A stretch of 64,000 bases of DNA from assembly GCF_014280965.1 (NCBI RefSeq), contig NZ_JACODZ010000006.1, positions 372,001 through 436,000 on the forward strand, in the 5' to 3' direction. The position numbers and the translations under genes were made by a program. Positions within the stretch are counted from its first letter, which is position 1, and every line of letters starts with the position of its first letter. Source of the stretch: Echinicola salinicaeni. Its GTDB lineage: Bacteria > Bacteroidota > Bacteroidia > Cytophagales > Cyclobacteriaceae. The notes beneath the pieces were generated by a model. The model did no database searches. It was given only the letters and a program-made list of their open reading frames with translations, and had not been told where the DNA came from. Below, piece after piece: positions 41,827 to 50,546 of this stretch.

Positions 41827-43350
41827 ATGGATAAAAAAGTTTTATTAATGATTTTAGATGGTTGGGGCTTGGCCACCAATCCTGAAGTATCAGCTATAGA
41901 CAAAGCGAATACACCATTTATTGACAGCCTTTTTGAAAAGTACCCGCATTCCAAATTAGAAGCTTCTGGATTGGCTGTTGGTTTGCCTGAGGGACAGATG
42001 GGGAATTCTGAAGTAGGCCATATGAACATCGGTGCTGGTAGAGTTGTCTATCAAGATCTGGTAAAAATCAATAAGGCAGTAGACGAAGGTGACTTGAATG
42101 AAAATCCTGTGTTGAAAGAAGCTTTTGTTACAGCAAAGGAGAGGGGGAAGAAAGTACACTTTATTGGTTTGGTTTCAGACGGAGGTGTGCATGCCCATGT
42201 TAAACATCTTTTGGGACTTTGTGATGCGGCTAAGGCCAATGGGGTTGAAGATGCTTATATCCATGCCTTTACAGATGGGAGAGATACTGACCCAAAAAGT
42301 GGTCTAGGTTTTCTAGAGCAAGTACAGAATCACTGTGAAAATTCAACTGGAAAAATAGCTTCTGTCATCGGTCGTTATTATGCCATGGACCGTGATAAGC
42401 GATGGGAAAGGGTAAAATTGGCTTATGATGCCATGGTATTGGGTGAAGGAGAAAAGTCCAAGGACATTCTTTCTTCTATCAGAAAATCATATGCCAATGG
42501 TGTAACAGATGAATTTATCCGTCCAATTGTTCATGTGGATGAAAAGGGTGAGCCTATTGCCAAGATAGAAGAAGGTGATGTGGTTATCTGTTTTAATTTC
42601 CGTACTGACCGTGGTAGAGAGATTACCCAGGTTTTAACACAGGAGGATTTTGAAGATTATAAGATGAAGAAATTGGCGCTTCATTATGTAACCTTTACCA
42701 ATTATGACGAAACCTTTAAAGGGGTGAATGTTATTTTTGAAAAGGACAATTTGAAGAATACGTTGGGAGAAGTTTTGGCAGCAAGTGGGAAGAAGCAAAT
42801 CCGTATTGCCGAGACAGAAAAATATCCTCACGTAACTTTCTTTTTCTCCGGAGGTCGTGAAACTGAGTTTGATGGTGAATCCAGGATCCTTTGTAGCTCT
42901 CCAAAAGTAGCTACCTACGATCTTCAGCCAGAAATGAGTGCACATGAAATAGCCAAGAAAATAAATACAGAGCTGGACAAGAAAGAAGTTGATTTTGTTT
43001 GCTTGAATTTTGCCAATGCAGATATGGTGGGGCATACGGGGGTATTTGATGCTGCAGTAAAAGCTTGTGAAGCAGTGGACGAATGTACCAACTCCGTAAT
43101 CAGCACAGCACTTAAAAATGACTATTCAGTAATTGTAATAGCGGATCATGGTAACAGTGATCTGATGATCAATGAAGATGGTTCTCCAAATACTGCACAT
43201 ACAACGAACTTAGTGCCTTGTATCATGGTTGATAAGAAGGATCGTCTAGAAGTGAAGGATGGTAAGTTGGGAGATTTGGCTCCTACTATTCTGAAGATGA
43301 TAGGCGTGGACATTCCTGCAGATATGACAGGAGATGTTTTGCTAAAATAA
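41827..43350 (+). CDS. gpmI: 2,3-bisphosphoglycerate-independent phosphoglycerate mutase
   Basis: Glycolytic enzyme interconverting 3- and 2-phosphoglycerate, two-domain, Mn-dependent. The nucleophile is S61 in GQMGNSEVGHMNIGAG; metal motifs LMILDGWGLA, VDAAV-like VFDAAVKACEAVDE, IVIADHGNSDLM and NTAHTTNLVP are seen, and HAFTDGRDTDPKSGLG marks the transferase domain. Length about 507 residues is typical. The frame extends nine codons upstream to 41800; the ATG at 41827 gives the normal N-terminus (MDKKVLLMILDGWG). A TATATTTG box ends only four bases before it. Confidence 0.97.
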   Translation: MDKKVLLMILDGWGLATNPEVSAIDKANTPFIDSLFEKYPHSKLEASGLAVGLPEGQMGNSEVGHMNIGAGRVVYQDLVKINKAVDEGDLNENPVLKEAFVTAKERGKKVHFIGLVSDGGVHAHVKHLLGLCDAAKANGVEDAYIHAFTDGRDTDPKSGLGFLEQVQNHCENSTGKIASVIGRYYAMDRDKRWERVKLAYDAMVLGEGEKSKDILSSIRKSYANGVTDEFIRPIVHVDEKGEPIAKIEEGDVVICFNFRTDRGREITQVLTQEDFEDYKMKKLALHYVTFTNYDETFKGVNVIFEKDNLKNTLGEVLAASGKKQIRIAETEKYPHVTFFFSGGRETEFDGESRILCSSPKVATYDLQPEMSAHEIAKKINTELDKKEVDFVCLNFANADMVGHTGVFDAAVKACEAVDECTNSVISTALKNDYSVIVIADHGNSDLMINEDGSPNTAHTTNLVPCIMVDKKDRLEVKDGKLGDLAPTILKMIGVDIPADMTGDVLLK

Positions 43351-43356
43351 TTGACC

Positions 43357-43923
43357 TTGAAGAAACGATTTTCTATAGTATTGCTTGGTGGGCTGCTTTT
43401 CTCCTGTTCTGAAGGAGAAAAGCAGCCCTTGGCAAATCCGACCCAAATTGATAAATATTTTCCACTTAAGTATTTTGTAGAAGAGCAGATCAATAGGCTT
43501 GATGGCCATAAAATGGAGAAGCTCAGCATGATCAATGGGGAGGAACAATCCTCCGAAGGGGTGTTAGACAAAGAGGCCTGGCGTAAGGAATTGGATATTT
43601 TTATCCAGTCTGATATCAATAAGGCAGCCTATACGACAGCCTATGAAACTATTGAAAAAGAAAATATGCTTACGCATAGGTTAAAAGATGGGGCGAAAGG
43701 TTCCATCAAGTTGATTGAGGTAAGCTATGAAGAAGGATCTGACAGGGTAAACAGCATCCATTTTGAGTCAGAAGAAGATAATTTTTTTTATAGTTCTTCG
43801 GCGGAGGGAGTTTTGGAAATGAATGAGATGGGGCTATTGGAAGAATATGAGGTTCTGGGAGTCCAGAAAGTTTGGTTTTTGGATCCAAATAAGATAAAAG
43901 TAAAGGGAGCGTTAATTGACTGA
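43357..43923 (+). CDS. Putative lipoprotein of unknown function (about 188 aa)
   Basis: Starts at a TTG (43357, MKKRFSIVLL); a second TTG at 43351, directly after the gpmI stop, is possible. The N-terminus is a type II signal peptide with lipobox LLFSC and the mature part starts with the lipidated cysteine followed by SEGEKQ. The rest is acidic and helical, with no family I recognise; EEQINRLDGHKMEKLSMING and VNSIHFESEEDNFFYSS could be parts of a small domain. It is probably co-transcribed with gpmI. A perfect 15-bp hairpin lies over the lipobox codons (43390-43428). It ends before a bidirectional terminator. Confidence 0.72.
   Translation: MKKRFSIVLLGGLLFSCSEGEKQPLANPTQIDKYFPLKYFVEEQINRLDGHKMEKLSMINGEEQSSEGVLDKEAWRKELDIFIQSDINKAAYTTAYETIEKENMLTHRLKDGAKGSIKLIEVSYEEGSDRVNSIHFESEEDNFFYSSSAEGVLEMNEMGLLEEYEVLGVQKVWFLDPNKIKVKGALID
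43390..43428 (+). promoter_or_regulatory. Perfect 15-bp hairpin over lipobox codons
   Basis: GGGCTGCTTTTCTCC (43390-43404) and GGAGAAAAGCAGCCC (43414-43428) are exact reverse complements separated by nine bases. The structure covers codons about 12-24 of the lipoprotein gene and begins 40 bases after the gpmI stop. No T run follows, so it is not a classic terminator; a 3'-end barrier for gpmI mRNA or a translational brake on the lipoprotein is possible. Confidence 0.85.
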
Positions 43924-43943
43924 GGTTGATGCATATCCTAAAC

Positions 43944-43980
43944 AAAAAAGGGCTGAAACTTTAAGTTTCAGCCCTTTTTT
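43944..43980. terminator. Bidirectional terminator between lipoprotein gene and nhaD
   Basis: AAAAAAGGGCTGAAACTT and AAGTTTCAGCCCTTTTTT form an 18-bp symmetric stem around one T, with A and T runs at the two outer ends. It lies 20 bases after the plus-strand stop at 43923 and 23 bases from the minus-strand stop at 44003. Confidence 0.93.
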
Positions 43981-44002
43981 GTTTCCTGCCAGCTCTATTC
44001 TA

Positions 44003-45532
44003 TCAACTGAAAGCAAAAAAGATCAGCCAGATAATGATCAATACTGGAAGTAATATTGGTATGGAAAAGCGAATGATATATCCAAAGAAAGAAGGCATTT
44101 TGATCCCACTTTGTTCAGCAATAGACTTAACCATAAAGTTAGGTCCATTACCAATATAGGTCATTGCACCAAAGAATACGGCAGCTAATGAGATTGCCAT
44201 GAGTTCAAATGCAGAATCATGATAACCGTCCATTGCGAATTGTTTCACCATCTCGACATCAGAAATGGAAGCGCCTTTGGAGGCCATGGCTGCAGCTAAG
44301 AAGTTCAGGTAGGTAGGAGCATTATCCAAAAATCCTGATAATAAACCTGTTCCCCAATACAGCGTATTGTGTGTGATCAATTCAGATCCCTCTGGGGATT
44401 TAGCGAAATTTCCCACCAATTGAAGTGCCGGCATCATGGTGCCAAAGATGCCCACGAAAATATAGGCAACCTCTCTGATTGGTTCGAAATTGAATTCATT
44501 TCCTTTAATAGCCCTGTCATCTGCAAATTTGTAAGAAAAGAATGCGACAGAGAACATGATGATTTCCCTAATGAAGGAGAATTTCATTCCATCATAATGT
44601 ATGGCAGGAACCCAATCAATAACATTAGGATCTAAGAAAACAGAGATGATGATGATTAAAAGCCATAGGAAGTTTTTGGAACCTATTAATGACATTTTAT
44701 TGCTATAAGTTACTTCTTCTATGGTCTCGTTGTCGTTTGCCCTTCCAAATTTACGGTCGATGAAGAAGAACGCTACAGAAAGGATTATCAATGCAATGGA
44801 CCATGCGGGCCAGTTATGCTCCAATGTCCAGAAGAATGGAATTCCCTTAAGGAAACCCAAGAAAAGCGGAGGATCTCCGATAGGAGTTAATGAGCCGCCT
44901 ACATTACTTACCATGAATATAAAGAAGATAATATGGTAAGCTTGGATATTGTGCTTGTTTAATCTGATGAAAGGTCTGATCAAGAGCATTGAGGCTCCGG
45001 TAGTTCCTATTAGATTAGAGATAATTGCTCCTATGATCAATAGTGTTACATTGGCAAGTGGAGTGGATTTTTTGTCCACTTTAATAAGAATACCTCCAGA
45101 TGCTATATATAAAGACGAAAGTAATGCAATAAACTGAAGGTACTCGGCCAAAGCATGAATAGGCTGGTGGACATCATGAAGCACAAATAGGTAGTAAGAG
45201 ACGACTAATATGGCGAGTATTACGGCGACTTTAGGGTAATTATGATGCCAGAAATCCTCATAGAAAAGTGGTCCAGTGGCAATCATCAATAATAAAACTA
45301 CAAATGGGATTACTAACCAAATAGGAGCTTGTCCGTGTCCTCCTTCATCCTCTCCATGTTCTCCAGATACTTCAGAGGTGTGCGCGGAATCTGAAGGATG
45401 ATCTTGATCTGTTTGTTCATGGTCCTGCGCTACTTCTGTTCTATGGTTATTATCAAGAGCCAGAACTGTCGGTGTACCCGTGTAAAATATAGCTCCCCAA
45501 ATAATACCAAAAGCAATAATAATATTCTTCAT
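44003..45532 (-). CDS. nhaD: NhaD-type sodium:proton antiporter
   Basis: A 509-residue ion-transporter-superfamily membrane protein with about 12 segments. Typical NhaD pieces are YLQFIALLSSLYIASGGILI, NLIGTTGASMLLIRPFIRLN, NVGGSLTPIGDPPLFLGFLK and, near the C-terminus, AVFFGAMTYIGNGPNFMVKS. It exchanges sodium for protons at the inner membrane, useful in saline habitats. The first 26 residues form a signal-like segment, followed by an extracytoplasmic stretch (about 27-68) rich in His, Asp and Glu. It stands alone on the minus strand. Confidence 0.92.
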   Translation of the reverse strand: MKNIIIAFGIIWGAIFYTGTPTVLALDNNHRTEVAQDHEQTDQDHPSDSAHTSEVSGEHGEDEGGHGQAPIWLVIPFVVLLLMIATGPLFYEDFWHHNYPKVAVILAILVVSYYLFVLHDVHQPIHALAEYLQFIALLSSLYIASGGILIKVDKKSTPLANVTLLIIGAIISNLIGTTGASMLLIRPFIRLNKHNIQAYHIIFFIFMVSNVGGSLTPIGDPPLFLGFLKGIPFFWTLEHNWPAWSIALIILSVAFFFIDRKFGRANDNETIEEVTYSNKMSLIGSKNFLWLLIIIISVFLDPNVIDWVPAIHYDGMKFSFIREIIMFSVAFFSYKFADDRAIKGNEFNFEPIREVAYIFVGIFGTMMPALQLVGNFAKSPEGSELITHNTLYWGTGLLSGFLDNAPTYLNFLAAAMASKGASISDVEMVKQFAMDGYHDSAFELMAISLAAVFFGAMTYIGNGPNFMVKSIAEQSGIKMPSFFGYIIRFSIPILLPVLIIIWLIFFAFS

Positions 45533-45724
45533 TAAAATGAAATTAAATTTTTTTCGTCTTTGTTTACGCTGATTTTTATATAATTAGTTCAAAGAGTAGT
45601 TAGAAGGGTTTTGTTATGATTCCCCTAAACTACTCAATTTGCTCTATACCCACCAAACAAAAATTGTATGGTCGGGGTAAATTAATTTTGTGTTAATATT
45701 TATATCCTTAAAAAGGTATCGACA

Positions 45725-46951
45725 CTAAATCAGTTGATTAATAGCTATTTCAAAAGATTTTCTTGCAATGCCTGTCTTTTCAGGCTGCATTTGATGAGTT
45801 TTTTTTAAAGCCCTTAGAATTGTTTGGCTTACATCCTCAAAAATTGCCTTGTCGGTCACTTCCGCTTGATCAGACATCAAATAGGCAAAGACCCTTGCCA
45901 TTCCACAATTGGCAATAAAGTCAGGGATGACGGAGACTTCTTTATCTGTGGCCAAGCCTATGGGGCCGAAAAAGATTTCCTTATCCGCAAAGGGAACATT
46001 GGCACCACATGATATTACTTCTAAGCCGGCATTTATCAAGCGCGCTACCTGATTATTGGTAATTAATCTTGAAGCAGCTGCTGGAATAAATATTTCATGG
46101 GGAATGTCCCAAATTCTGTTATTGATTTCCTTGAAAGATAATAACTTCTCTGCAACCAATTTATTGCCCGACCTATGCGTGAATAATTTTCGTATTTCGT
46201 CAAGGTCAAAACCATTTTCATTGATCAGGCCTCCCGACTTATCCATAATGCCCACTACCTTTACCCCTTCTACGGCCAGAAAACAAGCTGCAGCAGCCCC
46301 CACATTACCCCAGCCCTGTATGATGACTCTCTTGCCTTTTAGTTTTCCTCCCCAGAGTTGGTAATAATGTTTTATGGCTTCAGCTACCCCAAACCCGGTG
46401 ATCATATCCGCCACTTTATACTTTTTGGGGCTGTCTGGAGTATAGTGTGGGTCTTCTAAGATTTTGGAAACACCCTGTCTGAGTTGACCAATCTTTTTGA
46501 TTTTTTGGGGTTCGGTAGCATGAAAGTGACCATGAACAATTCCTTCCTGCGGATGCCATAGTCCAAATGATTCGGTGATAGGGATGACCTCGTCAATTTC
46601 ATCAATATTAAGGTCTCCTCCAGTACCATAGTAGCTTTTTAGGATAGGCATTACTGACTTATACCACCTTTTTAGGACTTGCTCTTTTCTCGGGTCGTTT
46701 GGATCAAAATTTATTCCTGATTTCGCTCCTCCTATTGGAGGTCCTGAAACAGTGAATTTTATTTCCATGGTTTTTGCCAAAGCTTCCACCTCTCTTCTGT
46801 CAAGACCTTTCCTCATTCGGGTGCCTCCCCCGGCCGCTCCTCCTCTTAGAGAGTTGATCACAGCCCATCCCTTAGCTTCTGTTTCACTATCATTCCATTC
46901 AAAAACTATCTCAGGTGGTTTGTCCTCAAACTTTTTGAGTGGTTCAATCAT
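45725..46951 (-). CDS. Glu/Leu/Phe/Val dehydrogenase
   Basis: Oxidative deaminase of the glutamate/leucine dehydrogenase family, 408 residues. N-terminal substrate domain with GGGTRMRKGLDRREVEALA, PIGGAKSGINFDPND (the catalytic lysine region) and TGGDLNIDEID; C-terminal nucleotide domain with VIIQGWGNVGAAAACFLA, and FIANCGMARVFAYLM. Whether glutamate or a branched-chain amino acid is the true substrate cannot be told. A CAAAAATA box (TATTTTTG on the minus strand, 46974-46981) 22 bases upstream may be its -7 element. Confidence 0.93.
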   Translation of the reverse strand: MIEPLKKFEDKPPEIVFEWNDSETEAKGWAVINSLRGGAAGGGTRMRKGLDRREVEALAKTMEIKFTVSGPPIGGAKSGINFDPNDPRKEQVLKRWYKSVMPILKSYYGTGGDLNIDEIDEVIPITESFGLWHPQEGIVHGHFHATEPQKIKKIGQLRQGVSKILEDPHYTPDSPKKYKVADMITGFGVAEAIKHYYQLWGGKLKGKRVIIQGWGNVGAAAACFLAVEGVKVVGIMDKSGGLINENGFDLDEIRKLFTHRSGNKLVAEKLLSFKEINNRIWDIPHEIFIPAAASRLITNNQVARLINAGLEVISCGANVPFADKEIFFGPIGLATDKEVSVIPDFIANCGMARVFAYLMSDQAEVTDKAIFEDVSQTILRALKKTHQMQPEKTGIARKSFEIAINQLI

Positions 46952-47281
46952 ACTGGGGTTTTTTTAAGGTTTACAAAAATATAAAAAAAACTTATTTCTG
47001 CTATTCTTAAGTACTATGTTTGCTTTTTTTGTAAAAAAGGTGTGTTTATAGGTTGTTTTTTAAACCTGTTTTTATTGATTTTATGGTAAAAGTTAGCGGT
47101 CATGGTTATTTTGTTAAGGTTTGCTTTGTGCTTAGAATGTCCAAGTCAGGTACGCATTCTTTCAATTTAATGAATTTGTCCAAATGGATAAGCTTAAATG
47201 GGGAAAAAACGAATTGCCCCAAAGCCAAAGTTTATGCTAATGTAGGAGGATGTTCCTGTGGCATTATCCATTAAAAGGCAT
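46952..47281. other. 330-base intergenic region between Glu/Leu dehydrogenase and anmK genes
   Basis: AT-rich sequence that carries the probable promoter of the dehydrogenase gene near 46975. A plus-strand frame of 73 codons ends at 47274, with no start signal, family resemblance or neighbours to support it. I see no RNA gene. Confidence 0.4.
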
Positions 47282-48373
47282 TTAAGAAATCAAGTCAGGT
47301 CGATAGTGTGTTCCGCCACAACTGTTTCTGCTTGCACCTGTTACAGAGGCAAGTGAATTAGCTTGTTTCCTAAGTTTTAGCACTCCCAAGAAAGCAAAAA
47401 TAAGGGCTTCTTTAAAGTCTATGATTTCTCGTTCAGGTACTATTGCCAGTCCCTTGTTTCCAAGCTTATCTGATAGTTCTTTAATAAAAAACTGGTTATA
47501 GGCTCCTCCGCCAGTAATAAGTATTTTGCTTGTTGATTTAGTATTATGAGCAAGGACCACTTTACCTATCTGCTCTGCATAATGTCTAATCAATGTGGCT
47601 AGGATGTCCTCTGACGGAGTCTTTTCATTTTCTAATAATGGTAAAAAGCTATTGGCTATATCTTCTCTTCCAAGGGATTTAGCACCCTTTTGCTTATAAT
47701 AAGGAAGGCTGTTAAGTTGGTCCAAGAGCTTGGGGATTAGTTTGCCACTTTTAGCCAATTTTCCCTGATCATCATAAGGCAATCCTTTTTTAGCGGCAAA
47801 ATGATTAAGCAGTAGATTGAAAGGAGAAGTGTCAAAAGCCTTTCTCTTTCCTTCGCTTATCATGGAGATATTGGCGATGCCACCTAGGTTCAAGCAGAAG
47901 TCATAATCTTCGAAAAGGTAATGATCCCCTACTGGTGCCAATGGAGCACCTTGGCCGCCTAGCAAAACATCCTTGGTTCTAAAGTCATTGATTACGGGCA
48001 AACCACAGGCCTGCATTATACTCCAGCCACAGCCTATTTGTGTGGTCAGTCTTTTTTGGGGTTGGTGAAAAACTGTATGTCCATGGGAGGCTACTGCGTC
48101 GGGTCCTAGCTGATAGGTTTTACAGAATTCATGTACTTTTTCTCCCATCCATGTTCCAAATTCCCTGTCTAAAAGGCACAGTTCCTCTCCGGAAAGTAAG
48201 TGGGCTTGCGAAAGTCTTTTGCCCAGTTCATCAGGGAATGCAACAGTGGTAGCTTCAATTATATTAAAGGACCATTTTTGGTCAAAGACAAATCTGCAAT
48301 GCGCCATGTCGAGTCCGTCACCTGAAGTTCCGGACATCAGGCCAATGATATGGTAAATATTGGAAGTATCCAT
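47282..48373 (-). CDS. anmK: Anhydro-N-acetylmuramic acid kinase
   Basis: Phosphorylates and opens 1,6-anhydro-MurNAc released by lytic transglycosylases, so cell-wall sugar is reused. The 363 residues show the ATP motif IGLMSGTSGDGLDMAHC, VASHGHTVFHQPQ, INDFRTKDVLLGGQGAPLAP (catalytic aspartate), NLGGIANISM and ILITGGGAYNQF. It stands alone; a lytic transglycosylase able to supply its substrate is encoded at 7931. Confidence 0.95.
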   Translation of the reverse strand: MDTSNIYHIIGLMSGTSGDGLDMAHCRFVFDQKWSFNIIEATTVAFPDELGKRLSQAHLLSGEELCLLDREFGTWMGEKVHEFCKTYQLGPDAVASHGHTVFHQPQKRLTTQIGCGWSIMQACGLPVINDFRTKDVLLGGQGAPLAPVGDHYLFEDYDFCLNLGGIANISMISEGKRKAFDTSPFNLLLNHFAAKKGLPYDDQGKLAKSGKLIPKLLDQLNSLPYYKQKGAKSLGREDIANSFLPLLENEKTPSEDILATLIRHYAEQIGKVVLAHNTKSTSKILITGGGAYNQFFIKELSDKLGNKGLAIVPEREIIDFKEALIFAFLGVLKLRKQANSLASVTGASRNSCGGTHYRPDLIS

Positions 48374-48539
48374 CAGAGGGTTAAAGTTTGTTAAATTAAG
48401 ATGCGTAAAGATAAATTTATACGATGGATTTCAAACTCGGATATTAAAATCATTAATTTAGGCGAAAATTTGGCCACCTGTTTTCAAGGCTGAAAGGTCA
48501 AAAATTGGTAGAACTAGAACGTTCAAAAAAGGATTTTGA

Positions 48540-49268
48540 TTGAGGAATTTAGTCGTAGATATAGGAAATACCAGGATAAAATGTGCCTTGTTTGATGGCT
48601 TGGAGTTGATTGGGGAGGATAGTCTCAATTATGTAGATGAGCTTATCCAATATGCCAACAGCTTGAACTTTGATCAAGTCATTGTCAGCTCAGTGCGTTG
48701 GTCTAGCCAGGAACTGAAACTGATGTTGCCTTTTACCTTTTTATTTCTCGACAAGGAAACGCTCCTTCCGGTTTACAATAACTATCAAACACCTCATACA
48801 TTGGGGCTTGATAGGTTGGCGGCAGCTATTGGGGCTTATAGTAAAGTGGGACATGGACCGGTTTTGAGTATTGATTTAGGTACCTGCATTACCTATGATT
48901 TCATTGATGAACAAGCGGCCTATTTGGGGGGAGGAATATCCCCGGGACTGCAGATGAGGTTTAGGGCCATGCATGAGCAAACTGCACGTTTGCCCTTGAT
49001 AAATTTAGATTCTAAAGATCTCCATCCAGAATTGATCGGGTCAAATACCCTAGATGGAATGAAAAGTGGTGTTTATTTTGGAATTAAAAATGAAATTGAA
49101 GGTATGATTAGGCAATACCTTGGCAATCATCAGGATTTAAAGGTCTTTATTTGTGGTGGTGATGCAAAATTCTTTGAAAGCTTAACAAAAGACCACATAT
49201 TTGTAATCCCCAATTTAGTCCTTCATGGCCTGAATAGAATATTAATTTACAATGTCAATAAAAACTAG
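48540..49268 (+). CDS. coaX: Type III pantothenate kinase
   Basis: Phosphorylates pantothenate at the start of CoA synthesis; type III enzymes resist feedback by CoA. The 242 residues have MRNLVVDIGNTRIKCALFDG, PHTLGLDRLAAAIGA, VLSIDLGTCITYD and YLGGGISPGLQMRFRAMHEQ. The start is a TTG at 48540. It overlaps the outer-membrane protein gene by 17 bases and is probably the first gene of a plus-strand operon. panC and panD at the left end supply its substrate. Confidence 0.95.
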   Translation: MRNLVVDIGNTRIKCALFDGLELIGEDSLNYVDELIQYANSLNFDQVIVSSVRWSSQELKLMLPFTFLFLDKETLLPVYNNYQTPHTLGLDRLAAAIGAYSKVGHGPVLSIDLGTCITYDFIDEQAAYLGGGISPGLQMRFRAMHEQTARLPLINLDSKDLHPELIGSNTLDGMKSGVYFGIKNEIEGMIRQYLGNHQDLKVFICGGDAKFFESLTKDHIFVIPNLVLHGLNRILIYNVNKN

Positions 49269-50535
49269 ACTGCATCTGCTAGGCGTCTTTTGCGCCTTTT
49301 TTATATTTAATCAAGCGAGAGGACAAATCGGTTCTTCTACCTACAGTTCCATTGGAGTTGGAGATATGAACAATTCTGGCCTGACCCAAAACCAGGCAAT
49401 GGGTGGCTTGGGTATTAGTTATGGTGATGCCTGGTCTGTGAATCAGGTGAACCCGGCATTATCCGTAAAAAATAATGTTTTCAATTTTCAGGCTGCATTT
49501 AATTATAAGCGTTATCAGGCGAGAACAGAAGAAAGCAGTGCGACACTTGATGGTGGAGGCTTAAGCTATGTGGCTGTTTCTTTACCTATAAGTCCTAGGA
49601 AATGGACGATGGGACTGGGATTGAACCAAGTGAGCGCTGTGGATTACGAACATATCATTGAAAGTGATGTGGTGAATTCGGATTTTACTGCCCTTAATAG
49701 AATAAGAGGGCGTGGTGGAGTCAGTGAGGTTTATTTAAATACAGGTTTTGAATTGGTGAAAAACTTCAATGTAGGTTTGCAGGGAAGTTATGTTTTCGGG
49801 TCTACTATTGCCAGAGAGCAATTATCATTAGTGGATGACGAAGGCGCTTTGACTGGTTTGATTACTGAACTATATGATAGGCAAACAGTAAATGATTTTT
49901 CACTTAAGGGTGGCGTGCATTATACAGCCCGTACAGGGGATCGAAGCAGGCTTAACTTCGGTGCGATCTATCAGGCATATGGAGATCTAAAGACAAAACG
50001 CTATACAAAAGTTGCGGAAGATGGACAAGGTACAGATCCTGATTCTGACGGAGAGCTGATTTACAATAATGAAATTGGGAGTATTTATTTACCTAATAAA
50101 TTAGGTTATGGTATATCTTTCGAAAAAATTAATAAATTTGTAATTGGACTTGAAGCTCAACATCAGGATTTTACGGAATATAGGTCCTTTTCTGATGACA
50201 ATACAGGTTTAGGAAAGTCTTTTAAAGTTGGTTTAGGCGGGCAATTTGTTCCCGACATTTATTCTTTGGAGAGCGTATTTATGCGTTCTACTTTCCGAGC
50301 AGGAATTGAATTTGAGCAAACCCCATATCTTATTAACCAAAATAAGGTCAATGATATTGGCATCAATTTTGGAGCTTCTGTTCCTATGAGCAGCTTATCA
50401 CTTTTGAATTTGGCTGTCAAGGTGGGACAGAGAGGTACAACAAGTAATGGACTGGTTCAAGAGAATTATTTCAAATTCACCTTGGGCTTTTCCATCAATG
50501 ATAACAGTTGGTTCTACAAAAAAGTATTTGAATAA
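49252..50535 (+). CDS. Outer-membrane beta-barrel protein, Bacteroidota family (FadL-like shape)
   Basis: 427 residues with a Sec signal peptide (about 1-25, ending ARGQ) and alternating strand patterns throughout, ending in an aromatic-rich C-terminus (FKFTLGFSINDNSWFYKKVFE-like, last residue E). Typical opening for these proteins is SSIGVGDMNNSGLTQNQAMG, followed by GGLGISYGDAWSVNQVNPAL. This is the pattern of FadL/PorV-like barrels of unknown cargo in Bacteroidota. Its ATG lies within the coaX gene. A terminator-like hairpin sits in its signal-peptide codons (49281-49302). Confidence 0.75.
   Translation: MSIKTRLHLLGVFCAFFIFNQARGQIGSSTYSSIGVGDMNNSGLTQNQAMGGLGISYGDAWSVNQVNPALSVKNNVFNFQAAFNYKRYQARTEESSATLDGGGLSYVAVSLPISPRKWTMGLGLNQVSAVDYEHIIESDVVNSDFTALNRIRGRGGVSEVYLNTGFELVKNFNVGLQGSYVFGSTIAREQLSLVDDEGALTGLITELYDRQTVNDFSLKGGVHYTARTGDRSRLNFGAIYQAYGDLKTKRYTKVAEDGQGTDPDSDGELIYNNEIGSIYLPNKLGYGISFEKINKFVIGLEAQHQDFTEYRSFSDDNTGLGKSFKVGLGGQFVPDIYSLESVFMRSTFRAGIEFEQTPYLINQNKVNDIGINFGASVPMSSLSLLNLAVKVGQRGTTSNGLVQENYFKFTLGFSINDNSWFYKKVFE
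49281..49302 (+). terminator. Terminator-like hairpin inside outer-membrane gene signal codons
   Basis: AGGCG (49281-49285) pairs with CGCCT (49293-49297) around TCTTTTG and is followed by a run of T. It starts 13 bases after the coaX stop and falls within codons about 10-17 of the overlapping downstream gene. The 5-bp stem makes it weaker than the one at 7957. Confidence 0.45.
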
Positions 50536-50546
50536 ACACAACGAGT

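Noticed and set aside
47053-47274. Open frame of 73 codons between the Glu/Leu dehydrogenase and anmK genes
   Set aside because: No family, no start signal, odd composition, and placed in an otherwise AT-rich promoter gap; it ends close to the convergent anmK stop only by position.
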